This document shows, one piece after another, positions 21,737 to 33,875 of a stretch of DNA of 64,000 nt; position 1 is the stretch's first letter; each line of letters starts with the position of its first letter. The DNA is taken from the NCBI GenBank assembly GCA_030549335.1, contig CM060196.1:12663501-12727500 (forward strand). Direction: 5' to 3'. The DNA is from Pontederia crassipes. Taxonomy: Eukaryota > Streptophyta > Magnoliopsida > Commelinales > Pontederiaceae. The notes beneath the pieces are model-generated. The model was given only the letters and a program-made list of their open reading frames with translations, was not told where the DNA came from and searched no databases. Position numbers and translations under genes: made by a program.

Positions 21737-24429
21737 TGTAACGCACCCAAAAATTGGTCCCAATTCAGTCATCGAATTATAGGCGGCGTTACTTTAAACT
21801 TGACCTAATTCATAAGACTTTGCAGTGGAAACATAATATAATAAACTTAAAATAATAACATCGTAAACAGCGAAAGACTTCATGGATAAATATAATGAAA
21901 TCTCAAGATAACATAATTTGGCCCATGGGCCTAATATGCTCTAACGTATATCCAACAATGAGTTCTTACATCATAATGATTTCAAGTAAAGTACATGACT
22001 CCATAAGGCCCATAAGCCATAGAAAAAAAGACTCTTATAAGAGTTCAACATTATGATATCATATAAGTAAGATAACTTGGATCGTAGTCCGACTCGTCCA
22101 TGTGTAATGTCTTCGTCAAGTGACCCTCACTGCCAAACATAAGCTTCATCCATACCTACACGGATCCATGGGGTGCAGGGGATTTCTCCCGTTAGAGTAT
22201 GTTGAGGCCCATGCATGCTATGATCTTATAACATAATCTCTACATGTCATGGCATATGCATATCATCATCATGGAACATAAATCATATGCATACTATGAG
22301 CTACTTATGCATACTACATGGCATGTGAGCATATCATCATGACAAGATAAGATAACATGTAACGTCATAATCTTTAAGTCAAGCATATCATAATTTATCA
22401 TTAAGCTAATGCATATCATGATCTTATCTTACTTTACTTTATTATCTTTCATCAAGTCATAATATGATGTGACAAGTAGACATTTATATCGCATCCTCAT
22501 AAGTGCATACTTCATCATACTTCTTTAGCATCTTTACTTTATGTCCCAAGTCATTGATCATTAATCTTTTCGTCTTTCATCTTTACTTAGATACTTTCTT
22601 ATCTTGTTGATTGGGAAGGCCATGTTGAGTTCGTGGGAAAAAGGCTAGCTAGGCCATAACTTTGGGTTCGTGGGAGGCCAATAGAGACGCCATGCTTAAG
22701 GGTAGAACTCACCTCCTGGTTCCACGTAAGCCCAATAGAGATGCCACGCTTAAGGATGGAACTCATCTCAACTTATGGAAAAGCCACACTTGAGGGTGAA
22801 ACTCGTTTCCCCGAGAAATGCCACGCTTAAGGGTGGAACTCATTTCCTCTCATCGATTGCAATAAGTCACATTCACGCCAATCCGTCTTTTACTTGTTTT
22901 CATCAATACATACAATCATTCATACATGTTGCATATTTTAATCCTATTTAAGGTCATACATACTTCAAATCATACTATATATGGACATTCAATCATAGCC
23001 AATCAGCTTTCAGAACGGACGACCGTTTTGGGTAACGGTCGACCATTAGAAGGGTATCGATCGACTGGTCCGGTTATCGATCGACCGTTATGATTCTTTC
23101 GGACGACCGAAATCAGACTTCGGTTCGTCCGCTAATAATAGAATATGACACTCTTCTAAATCGGACGATCGCTGGATTAACGATCGACCGCTATTGGTCT
23201 TTTTGAACGTCCGAAATGGGCTTCGGATCATCCGCTAATAACAGAATGTATCTGCTAATCAAATCGGACGACCGTTGAGTTATCGGTCGACCGATACTTG
23301 ACTTTCGGACGATCGGAACGGGGTGCTCGGACGTCCGCTAATCATAGAATGTGTCACACATTAGTATATCAGTCGACCATTACGTTGCTATCGGACGACC
23401 GAAACAGGGTGTCTGATCGACCGCTAATCACAGAATGTTTCGACCATTTCAAAACGGACGACCATTATAGAACCGGTCGACCGTTGGACAGAGTCCTACA
23501 TTACAATGGTCTCCAGAACGGTCGATCGATATATTATCGGTCGCCCGTTCTGGGCCGACAGAACATACGATTTCTACATAATCTTGTATACAATCTTACA
23601 TACTTCCACATATCGAATACAGAAGTGATTCCACACAACATATGAAACATTCTTGGCATTCTAACAATGAAATACACAGTGTATTTACATGAGGACATCA
23701 AACATGCTAATCAAGATCATACATGTACATAAGCCTTAACATTTTCATAATAAGTTATCATAACAACAATACACATTCTAAAACTAAGCTTAATGAGCAT
23801 TTAGAGCATGAATCTATGAAGTACATGGCATTCTAATCATGGATAACAATGAAATAGTAATAACATGAAACATGAAGCATCAAATGCATAATCCCTAATC
23901 AAACTTTAATAAGACCTAGTGTGGTCTTAATGCCTCTTAATCCATTCAAGCACACATCATTAAGAGGGTGATTAGGGTTTGGATCACCTCAACATACCTT
24001 AATAGCAAGTCCTAATTTCTAGCTTCTTCCTCTCCTTTCTTTCTTTCTTCTAGCTTTCCAAGGACTCTAATGGAGAGAGAGAGTGTGTGAGAGAGGAACT
24101 AGCTACTGTAGCAGAGGAAAGAGAGTGATGAATTACTATAGCAATTACTGTAGCGATGAGTGAGTTAAGAGAGAGAAAATGAGGGAGAAAGCTTACTATA
24201 GCTTGGTCTCCTTTGTTGCTGTCGGCAGAGAAGGAATGGAGGGAGATTGAAAGGGTTTTGAGTAGAGCTACTGTAGCTTTGGGGGGTTTTAGAGCTTGCT
24301 TTCGGCTGGCAAGTAGGATGGGTGAGTTTAGGGCATTATTTTAATACTTTGGATAGTTGGGCTTTGGGCCACATGCGGGAGTGGGCTGCATCATTCCTCT
24401 TTTTTTTTATTTTTGAACCGGATGTTACA
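21737..24429 (-). repeat. Full-length chromovirus LTR, 2693 bp (copy 1)
   Basis: The 3' LTR of the minus-strand element. It contains about 21 variants of palindrome-like words such as GGTCGACCG and CGGACGACCG at 23010-23560. It also has four imperfect repeats of CCACGCTTAAGGGTGGAACTC at 22690-22850, and several GCTACTGTAGC-like words at 24085-24290. A purine-rich strip (minus strand, 24430-24441) directly outside the LTR is the likely polypurine tract. Confidence 0.85.
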
Positions 24430-24484
24430 ACCTATCTCCCATAAATAAAAATTCGTCCTCGAATTTTAGTAAATCTTAAATTGT

Positions 24485-25665
24485 TTACTGAAAAGTTTCG
24501 AAAACTTCTCTCGCATTTCCTCTTCAAGTTTCCATGTAGCTTTTTGTCCTCTATGATGCTTCCATGCCACTTTGACCATAGATATGGTCTTGTTCTTGAG
24601 GTGCTTTACTTGATAATATATGATCTCTATAAGTTGCTCCACATATCAAGTCTTCTTTGATATTTGGCTCCTTAATCCGAATCACATTCGCCTCATCATG
24701 AACATACTTCCGAAGCATAGATACATGAAAAACATTATGAAGTCTATCATATGAAGGTGGTAATGCTAACTTGTAGGCTGCTTCATCAACTTTCTCTAGG
24801 ATCTCAAATGGTCCAATATATCTTGGTGTTAACTTTCCTTTCTTGCTAAATCTCATAACACCCTTGGTTGGTGAGACTTTGGGCATCACATGATCACCAA
24901 CTTCATAGAGTTGTTCTCTTCTCCTCATATCCGCATAAATCTTTTGCCTACTTTGCGCCGCTAACATCCTTTGCTTGATCAAATCTACCTTATCAACATA
25001 CATGTGGACCAAATCTGGTCCAAAATATCTTTCCTCTGGAGAATGGCAATGCCTTCCATACAAGGCTTCAAATGGAGCCATTTTGATACTTGAATGATAA
25101 CTATTGTTATAGGCAAATTCCACCAAAGGAATATGGTCATTCCAATTTTCATGCCAACCTAAGGCACAAACTCTAAGTATATCCTCAAGTGTTTGAATTA
25201 TTCTTTCGCTTTGACCGTCGGTTTGAGGATGAAACGTCGTGCTAAAATTCAGTTTTGTTCCAAATACATTTTGGAGACCTTTTCAAAATCTTGATATGAA
25301 CCTCAGATCTCTATCTGAAATAATAGATGTTGGAATTCCGTGCAAACGGATAATTCCATTCACATACAACTCTATTATGCTTTCCATAGATTGGCTTACT
25401 TCCATAGGAATAGAGTGAGCCGACTTCGTCAAGCGATTAACTACAACCCAAATTGCATCATGCCCTTTCCGAGTTCGTGGTAATCCTACTACAAAGTCCA
25501 TAGAGATACTTTGCTATTTCCATTCCGGAATATGTAAAGGTTGTAGTTTGCCACAAGGCCTTCGATGCTCAATCTTGACTTGTTGACAAACTATGCACTT
25601 GACTACATACTTGACTACTTTCTTTTTCATATCTTCCCACCAAAAATTCCTTTCATCCTCGTCGT
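24485..25665 (-). pseudogene. Chromovirus integrase and chromodomain remnant (copy 1)
   Basis: Decayed integrase of the Ty3/gypsy type. Read on the minus strand it shows the end of the zinc-binding part (C-I-V-C before QQVK), the catalytic-core start MDFVVGLPRTRKGHD, the ISDRD aspartate motif, then TDGQSER with the third acidic residue, then FAYNNSYHSS and the FHVSMLRKYV C-terminal part. A chromodomain-like tail (VKVAWKHH...WKLEEEMRE) follows in a shifted frame. Stops interrupt at about 25511 and 25283, so no full protein can be made. Confidence 0.85.
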
Positions 25666-26153
25666 TCTATTCATCTTCAGCCCTTCGTGCGGCCTTCCTT
25701 ATGCGTCTTCATTAGTATCGCTCAATAGTCTCTTGCTAATAGTTCTTGGTCATGGTCCTAACTAGACCATCACGTTGTCTTGTATCTTAAAGATTCTAGT
25801 AGAATCTCGAATCCTTACTCCACTTCATGAAATGAAGATCATCCGTGCGTCACGCTTCCGTTGCGCTACTCTAAACCTTAGCTTCATCTAAGTGTCAAAT
25901 TTTTGAACTCAACACTTGACCATTTCATGCCATCCCTTAGGTCATGTAAGTCTACGTAAAACAATCCCAATTCCCTTCACTTTTAACCCTCATTCGTATA
26001 ACCTTAGTTGTTTTTCTTAAGTTTCTTCATACTTAAGAATAGTGATTGGTTTCTTATCTTTGGAATATTCCTCCGAATATTCTTTCTAATGTTCTTGGTG
26101 GTTTTTATGTCTATCATGCATACACATTATAATTTGTATGATTAATTAAAACG
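25666..26153 (-). other. Unassigned interior of the chromovirus (copy 1)
   Basis: About 490 bases lie between the integrase and gag remnants, where protease, reverse transcriptase and RNase H (normally over 2 kb) should be. I recognise none of their motifs (no FxDD-like reverse transcriptase core), so most of pol has been deleted. Confidence 0.5.
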
Positions 26154-26865
26154 TTAAGGGTTACATTGAATCGTATCCGGAACTTGGTGAGCTCCTTCGA
26201 CTTGCATGGCATGAACTTGTCCCAACACTTTTGGAAAGTTGACATATAGCTTCTCCGAGCAATCCTTCACATAGTGGCCCGCCTTGTCACACTTCAAGCA
26301 AGCTTCGGCCTTAAAACGACATTCATCGGGGTGACGTCTTCCACAATGATGACACATGTAATATGCTCATTCCATCTTCTTCAGAGAATGGTAAGGTGAT
26401 TTCCTTGGACCTTTCCCTTTTCCTTGTTTGGTCATATCCTTTGATGTTTTTCCATTATACTTCACAACTTCATCATTGAGCTTCTGTTCTAGTTCTACAA
26501 CTAGCTCGAGTGCTTCTTCCATTGTCTTAGGAGCTTGACACAACATCCTAGCCTTCAATTCAAACTTAAGTCCCTGCACAAAGCAATGCACTCTCATCCT
26601 TTCTACCTTGACCAAGGTGCAATACTTTTCGAGTTGAAAGTACTCGACCGCGTACTCATTAACGGTCCTGTCACCTTGTTGGAGGTTAAAGAACTCCTCT
26701 TGTTTGTGCTCTCTCATACTTCGTGAAAAATAGTGGTCCTTGAAATCCATCATGAATTTCCACCATGATGGGTATTCCTCTTTATCGTACTCAGATTTAA
26801 GGATAGAATTCCACCATTATTTTGCTTTTCCTGTTAGGCTATACACGACATACTCCAATTTACTT
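26154..26865 (-). pseudogene. Chromovirus gag remnant (copy 1)
   Basis: Part of the retrotransposon gag (nucleocapsid/capsid) protein. On the minus strand it opens in mid-protein next to the broken 5' LTR with WWNSILKSEYD. It continues through a helical capsid-like part (about 26367-26753) and ends in two zinc-knuckle-like motifs at 26230-26357 (CHHCGRRHPDEC and CLKCDKAGHYVKDC). An in-frame stop at 26367-26369 separates the two parts. The N-terminus is missing. Confidence 0.8.
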
Positions 26866-28129
26866 TTCGGACGACCGCTATTGATCTTTTCGGACGTCCG
26901 AAATGGCTATTGATCGTCCGCTAATCACAAAATGTATCTGCTTATCAAATCGAACGACCGCTGAGTTATTAGTCGACCGATACTTGGCTTTCGGACGACC
27001 GGAACGGGGTGCTCGGACGTCCGCTAATCACAGAATGTGTCGCACGTTTCGACAACACATATCGGACGACCATTACATTGTTATCGGATGATCGAAACAG
27101 GGTGTCTAGTCGACCTCTAATCACATAATGTTTCGACCCTTCCAAAACGGGCGACCATTATAGAACCGGTCGATCGTTGGACAGAGTCCTACACTACAAT
27201 GGTCTCCAGAACGGTCGACCGATACATTATCGGTCGCCCGTTCTGGGCCGACAGAACATACGATTTCTACATAATCTTGTATACAATCTTACATACTTCC
27301 ACATATCAAATACAGAAGTGATTCCACACAACATATGAAACATTCTTGGCATTCTAATAGTGAAATACACAGTGCATTTACATGAGGACATTAAACATGT
27401 TAATCAAGATCATACATGTACATAAGCCTTAACATTTTCATAATAAGTCATCATAACAACAATACACATTCTAATACTAAGCTTAATGAGCATTTAGAAC
27501 ATGAAGCTATGAAGTACATGGCATTCTAATCATGGATAACAATGAAATAGTAATCACATGAAACATGAAGTATCAAATGCATAATTCCTAATCAAACTTT
27601 AATGAGACCTAGTGTGATCTTAATGCCCCTTAATCCATTCAAGCACACATCATTAAGAGGGTGATTAGGATTTGGATTCTCTCAACATACCTTAATAGTA
27701 AGTCCTAATTTCTAGCTTCTTCCTCTCCTTTCTTTCTTTCTTTCTTCTAGCTTTCCAAGGACTCTAATGGAGAGAGAGAGTGTGTGTGAGAGGAACTAGC
27801 TACTATAGGAGAGGAGAGAGAGTGATGGATTACTGTAGCAATTACTATAGCGATGAGTGAGTTAAGAGAGAGAAAATGAGGGAGAAAGCTTACTATAGCT
27901 TGGTCTCCTTTGTTGCCGTCGGCAGAGAAGAAATGGAGCGAGAGTGAGAGGGTTTTGAGTGGAGCTACTATAGCTTTGGGGGGTTTTAAAGCTTGCTTTT
28001 GGCTGGCAAGTAGGATGGGTGAGTTTAGGACATTATTTTAATACTTTGGGTAGTTGGGCTTTGGGCCACATGTGGGAGTGGGCTGCATGATTCCTCTTTT
28101 TTTTTTCGATTTTTGAACCGGATGTTACA
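26866..28129 (-). repeat. Truncated 5' LTR of the chromovirus (copy 1)
   Basis: This aligns with about 23165-24429 of the other LTR and keeps the outer 1.26 kb; the inner ~1.4 kb is lost in the deletion that also took the gag start. In a stretch of about 165 bases compared by eye (23467-23632 versus 27155-27320) the LTRs differ at 5 positions, all transitions. The insertion is therefore much older than the 29.7-kb duplication. Confidence 0.8.
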
Positions 28130-28134
28130 ATGTT

Positions 28135-28463
28135 CATTATATTTCAGGGTGTCTGTAGTTGGTCTTCCGTGCAATAGCTATTAATCAAATTTTCTTTTTG
28201 AAAAGAAAAGCTTATTAAATCAGAAGAGTTCAAGCCACTAAAGAAACTCACAATTTGTCGAAGATTTTTTTGATCCGATAAAAAAAATACTCAGTCTCAA
28301 AAAAATTTAAGACGGATAAAACCGTCACAAAAATGAACCTTCCCAACTTTTTATTGCAATAAATATTATATATAAATACTCAATAAATATAATATTTATT
28401 CTATTATATATATAAAAAGTTTATATAAGTAATAAATTGTAGTATTATAATATATAGGATAAA
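28135..28463 (+). repeat. P450 3'-flank block, short piece (copy 1)
   Basis: It continues the pseudogene's 3' flank after the chromovirus. GGGTGTCTGTAGTTGGTCTT matches 7179-7198 and GACGGATAAAACCGTCACAA matches the 8000s region. It stops at 28457, where the MULE follows. The remainder of the block is found on the far side of the MULE at 63421. A small palindromic filler (CTTTTTGAAAAGAAAAG) replaces 680 bases present at the intact gene. Confidence 0.75.
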
Positions 28464-30208
28464 ATGGGTGTCCACCCCCTTTAAAGGGGGCGGAAACCCT
28501 TGCCTAGACTGGTCACCACCCGATCTCGACGCGACGGCCCAAATCGAGGCAGACCAGTCTAGGCAAAATTAGTGCCAGATCGCGGCCGGTTCGCGTAGGA
28601 GATAAATGTGCGCCGGTTCGGTTCATGAAAAGAAGCCGGTTCGACTTAGGATTTGCATACAAAAAGGGGCCGTGTTGAATCCATTCCCCTCTTTTTTTTC
28701 TCTCTCTCCTCTGTTGCAGTGGACACCGCTGCCACCGTCGTGCCGACCTCCACGCTCCGCGATGGCAACTTCCTCCTCCGAAATGGCGACGATGACTTCC
28801 TCTTGACGTCCGCTGACCTACTCTGCGTTCGTGCCCTAGATCTCGCCTTAGTTGCAGTGGACGCTGCCACCGCCGCCACCTGTGCTCTCGACACTCCCGC
28901 TCGCCACTCCCTCCATGCTCTGCGATGGAGATGGGTCACTTCCTCCCTCGCGACGGCCGCCGACCTACTCTGCGTCTGTGCCCTAGATCTCGCCTCTATT
29001 GCAGTGGACGCCACCGCTCGTGCTCTTGACACTCTCGCTCGCCACTCCCTCCACCATTGTCGTCGGTGCCCTAGATCTTGCTGTTGCCACTGCCGCCACT
29101 CCCGGACGCCACTGCCGCCACGGACGATGATGCCGCTGCCATGCCACTGTTGCCACCATCGTGAATGTGAGACTTTTTTTTGTCTTGTAGGTGTTCTTCT
29201 ATCTTTTTTTGTGATATGTTTACTAAGGAATATGATTTGGGATACTGACTATGCATCTTTATTGGAACATTTTTTTGATTGTTGTTTCTGCAGAATATTG
29301 ACATCATTTGTTGCTCGCGGCGCCGCTGCCATCCTCGGACGCCACTGCTGTTGCCACCGCCAAGAATGTGAGACTTTTTTTTGTCTTGTAGGCGTTTCTG
29401 CTATCTTTTTTGTGATATGTTTACTAAGGAATCTGATTGGGACTATGCATCTTTGTTGGAACATTTTCCATTTATTGCTTTTGCAGAACATTGACATTGC
29501 TTGTTGTTTCTGCAAAAACATACAAAAAGATTCCATCGGTTGAATGCACAAATGCAGTAAACAAAACACTAGTATCAGATCTCTGCAGTAAGACAATCTG
29601 CCTTCAATAGTTTCATACAATCTGCAGTAAACACTAAACAAAACACTAATGTTTCATACAATCTGCAGTAAACACTAAACAAAACACTAATATTACACCT
29701 TTGCAGTAAGTCGGGATAAGGCTTTAAATAGTCCTCTAACGCCAGCTTCTCTCACAACATGCTTTGCAACATCAATAAGCCCTCCATATTTTACTACAAC
29801 AAAAGTGGACGCTGAGTCGGTCAAGGCACTCTGTGCTTGCAGCCTGTTTCATTAAAATAGCAGAAAAGACAAATATGCATATATGAGCAAGATAGAAGAT
29901 GACCATAAAATTTGACATGCGACCACTGCAGCTAGTTGAAACATTCTAGCTATTCACTATTTTAGTGGAGGAATGGTCATGTTGAAGTCGCAACTGGCAA
30001 GAACAACACGTTAATTCAATGAATACCTTGACAAAGAACCACTAAGAAATGAAAAAAAAAAGTGCTCGAGAGTTTTAAACTTCACATTCATAATTAATTG
30101 AAAACTAGCTAGGAAAATTAAAGTGATAAGAGAAATAGAAGGAAAAATAACAGAATAACTAAGAGGATAATTGAGAGGTAAGATGAGAAACAGTAAACAG
30201 ATGGCACA
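28464..30208. mobile_element. Truncated Mutator-like element (left part, copy 1)
   Basis: The first 1745 bases of the MULE that is complete in copy 2 (58191-63420). It begins with the terminal repeat ATGGGTGTCCACCCCC, includes the G/C-rich subterminal repeats and the possible captured exon (29699-29843), and is then cut off at 30208 and joined to a CACTA end. It has no transposase sequence. The Ala/His-rich open frames at 28653-29543 come from the subterminal repeats. Confidence 0.85.
29611..29691. repeat. Tandem repeat, two 40-41 bp units (copy 1 MULE)
   Basis: Units 29611-29651 and 29652-29691 share TTTCATACAATCTGCAGTAA and the following AACACTAAACAAAACACTAAT. The same pair is at 59340-59420 in copy 2. 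Confidence 0.85.
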
Positions 30209-30218
30209 ATTACCGACG
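30200..30218. other. Junction between the two ~29.7-kb copies
   Basis: Copies 1 and 2 match up to GATGGCACA at 30208 and 59937. After it, copy 2 runs on into the MULE interior (TAAGAAAG), while copy 1 switches to CACTA subterminal DNA (ATTACCGACGG). The join is thus MULE interior to CACTA end. No long homology is visible at the join. The left border of copy 1 is just outside the window, so any microhomology there cannot be read. Confidence 0.85.
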
Positions 30219-30357
30219 GTTATTTTTTAAACCGTCGTAAATCGATTTGCGACGAGCATTTTTCCGACGGATTGATTCTGTCTGAAAACCGTCGATAATT
30301 GTGTACCGATGATTTTTAAGCTGATTACCGACGATTATCAGCGTTTTTCTTGTAGTG
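30209..30357 (-). mobile_element. CACTA transposon terminus (copy 2)
   Basis: The same terminus as 1-87 with 62 further bases on the left, which carry more subterminal words (ACCGACGG, ACCGTCG, CCGACGG). It ends in CTTGTAGTG at 30349-30357. Its left edge is the duplication junction, so it is a truncated piece. Confidence 0.75.
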
Positions 30358-31266
30358 TATAGCTATTAGCCAAGTTATCTATTAATAATCAATTTCTTAT
30401 CATGAAAAGTTCATAAATCAAAATTTAAATAGTTCTACATCTAAATAATATAACTTAAATTCAAATTGGTTTTACATCAATTAAAAAGACAAAACTAACC
30501 CTTGCAACAAATCTCTACAAGAAAAAAAAGATAAAATGTCTTGAAAAAAGAGAGAAAATATATACAAAGCGACTTGGCCATGTTAACCATAGTTATAAAG
30601 TGATAAATAAATAAAAAAATGGAGCGGTTAATAATAAACCATAATTAACCATGAACTCAAAAATCTATAATAGATTAAAAAATATTTTAATTAGTCATAA
30701 ATTTTATAGTACATAAGAAATAGAGCGATTAGTAATTAACCGCTTAAATTTCTAACTAACCATAATCTCAAAAATCTATAATAGATCATGTAATATTTTA
30801 TAAAATCCATAGGACTTATGTCGACAATATGACATATGTCTCACACACATATCTTAGTTAATGAATATTTAATTGTATCTTAGATTTATTAATGTGTTGC
30901 ACAGAATTAGTTAATGAATATTTAATTGTATCTTAGATTTATTAATAAGGTGTTGCACAGAACTGAAAATATAGGAAGGGAAATGACAAAATAATTATTT
31001 TTAATTCAAATGATACGACATTAATTATTTTTAGTTTCATAACCCCCCCCCCCCCCCATTTTCTTAATTATTTCATATCACTAATATCTAATTTTTTTAT
31101 ATCTTCCAAGATAAATATTTAATATTTAATTGACAATTAAATACTATTATGTTCTACCGTTATAGTTAAGTGATCCACTACTCAACAAAATTATCTTTAA
31201 TAATCAATTAATGTTCAACCATTATAATAAATGAATCTCGTCTAACACTCCTCGTTAATCATTAAA

Positions 31267-31307
<41 letters not shown>

Positions 31308-32594
31308 CATAATCTACACTCCTTATGTGTAGCTCTTGCCTAAATTCTTATTTAAATATTTATATAATATAATAATATATATTAATTAGTAGGAACGGTC
31401 TCATGTTTAAGGATAGATAAGATTTTATTATAAATTTTAATTAATTGAAAAATACATATATTACTAAGTTTTTAATTATTAAATAACTCCCCTATGAAGT
31501 AACATCATAGTACGGTGGACTTATGTTTTCTTCCGATCATCATAATTTTTTAGATTCATTAGTAATATTATAATTAGTTTTACATCTTAATATATTAACA
31601 TCTCTGTATATGCAATTTGTCTCATGCCAAATTGTCAGAGGAAAGTATGTTCTACCACATTTTAATTACTATATTAATATGTATAATATATGCTTACAAA
31701 TATGTTTTTTCAAAATAAAAATTAAAAAACACATGGCAACCTACTATGATGTCAAATGTCATTGTAAAAAATACTCTCTTTAATATAATATAAAAGATTT
31801 GACTAAATGCGCCACATATGTGGTTGGTATCAAACCAGTCACGTCTAATGGAGTTTTATCACGAGGTCGAATCCATAAATCTTCTTCAAATTATTGACTA
31901 TAATAATTGAACTCAGGATTAATAACTTCCCTCAATTCTCTCGGACCGTGTATAGTTGGGGGCTTTGGCCCCCAAACTTTTTGGCACATACTAATTATAT
32001 AGTATATAAATACTATATAATTATGAGTAAAAAATATATTTTAGCCCCCCTAAATTAGATTAAATATAGTTTAAGAGAATATTATTTAATTAAATATTTA
32101 TAATTATATTCAAGGTATATTATATATATATATGTGTGTGTGTGTGTCTGGTAAGGTCCAAGCTAATTTTATAAACTATATATAATTACAACATGTTAGT
32201 ATATTTATGAAAAACTTTATAGTGTAACATGCATATTTTTAAAAATGTAATACATGTATTAACAATTTTAATTTTTTTATATAACAAATCAAATTAATTA
32301 GTTAAGTTACATATATCTTTCTCTAATTTTTTGAAGTTAATTACTGCACATATATATTATGTTAAATATAATATTTTATTTTATCGTAAAATTTAACTTG
32401 CAAAACATTATAAATACAAAAAAATTGCATCATAAATAATAAAAAGATATATTTTAATTAAAATAAAATAATACTTATAGATATAAGCTATTTTTTCACA
32501 TGTATTGATTTTGAAGTATTATTTTATATTTTCTTAGAATTTTTTTAAAATATAGATATATGTGTATACATGCGACTTATTTTATATTTTATAC
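30358..32594. other. AT-rich intergenic DNA (copy 2)
   Basis: Copy of 88-2319. Only length changes in simple repeats were noticed: C15 at 31043-31057 and a TA run four bases longer at about 31269-31303. No gene is seen. Confidence 0.6.
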
Positions 32595-33875
32595 TTGCCC
32601 CCAACTTCTTGTTCTGGTTCGTTATCTTATCTTTTTGTTTTTTATTCCTAATTTGTGAAGCATATTAATGAAAAGAATTCCCAAGCTACTAATTTTCAAC
32701 CTGCTATCAGACATCACATAAATTAAATCGGCTTGGATCAAGGATAACTTTTTTTTCATTAAATTAAATTAGCTTCGATCCAATGGCCAGATCTAATTCA
32801 GTTATTTTGGTAAGTTGCATTTCTTTTCTCGAACCTGACCATCAATTTAATATCAATTAAATTCGCGACACACTTATGACACTAAATTTGTTGCAAATCG
32901 TAATTTGCGATCAGTTTACCTTGGTAAACGTTCAGCCCAGAAAAATTGTAACCAATAGAATCGTCACAAAATTGAGTCTTTCGAACTTTTTATTGCAATG
33001 AACATTATATATATGTATATATAAATAAATAAATAAATAAATAAACATATATATATACTCAATAAGATAATATTATCCCATTATATATATAATTTATACA
33101 GGTCATAAATTGTAGCATTACATATAGTATATGAAAAAATATTAATTCTGAAATAAAATATCTCTTATTATTTTCAATCTTGTTTTATAAATATGAAATG
33201 TATAAAAATATAGGGCTAAAAGCATTCATCCAAAAAAAAATTGATAATTTTTTAAATTTTAATAAGCCAATAAAAAAATATAGCATGATCTTTTTAAATG
33301 AAAAAAAATTCATCAGATGTGTACCACTTTCACCCCTAGTTGAATTATATATTTTGACTTATGACAATTGCATGAAATGATAAAGATCTATTTTAGTAAA
33401 TTCAGTCATTCATGTCACATTTTTTTTTTTTGGAATTTGATTGCCTTGCCATGCTTATGTAATTTATAAGCTTTTATGCCTTTCCTATATATGTATGAGT
33501 GTGAGTCGCAACTCATAACCTATTTCTTGTTGTTTCATAGGATAATCGTTCACGTACTTTTCATGACTATGGAATATCGTGATATTTTTTACCTCTAAAA
33601 TTGATACTTAGAAGTTGTTTCACCGAGGATCTGAGTTTACTCCATTGATAACCTTTTTTTATGGAATAAGCATGTTTGATTTTCAGCAGCATGTTTTACA
33701 GAGTCCATGGAGTTTATAAAGCAACCACAACGTCATGAAGAGCCAAACGTCAAAATGAGTCTAGATACATATATATAATTTATAATGACTAACTTTTTCT
33801 AAGGTGAGTCTAGCTCTATTCATGATTGCAATACAAAATTTTATTGAGAAAAAAAAATATAATGATTAATTTGTG
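32595..33875. repeat. Diverged P450 3'-flank block (copy 2)
   Basis: Second copy of 2320-3600, the sequence related to P450 3' flanks. No gene is seen. Confidence 0.65.

Larger units (their letters stand above)
21737..28129 (-). mobile_element. Decayed Ty3/gypsy chromovirus (copy 1)
   Basis: A retrotransposon on the minus strand, bounded by TGTAACGC...GTTACA and flanked by the 5-bp duplication ATGTT (21732-21736 and 28130-28134). The P450 3' flank continues cleanly across the gap. Order in the element's direction: partial 5' LTR (28129-26866), gag remnant, integrase with a chromodomain remnant, polypurine tract, full 3' LTR. Protease, reverse transcriptase, RNase H, primer-binding site, the rest of the 5' LTR and the start of gag are deleted. 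The chromodomain plus long LTR suggest the Tekay-like group. It cannot move on its own. Confidence 0.9.

Noticed and set aside
22990..23570. CRISPR-like array of regular short repeats
   Set aside because: The repeats are imperfect, unevenly spaced palindromes inside a plant retrotransposon LTR, with no cas genes and a eukaryotic context.
23298..23645. 115-codon frame in the LTR repeat array
   Set aside because: It is made of the repeated GTCGACCG-type words (Arg/Asp/Thr-rich by composition) and lies wholly inside the LTR.
28653..29543. Long Ala/Leu/His/Cys-rich open frame (and its copy at 58448-59272) as a gene
   Set aside because: It covers the G/C-rich subterminal repeats and the intron-like repeats of the MULE, has open frames on both strands, and its C-terminal part is T-rich transposon DNA. 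No protein family features are seen.
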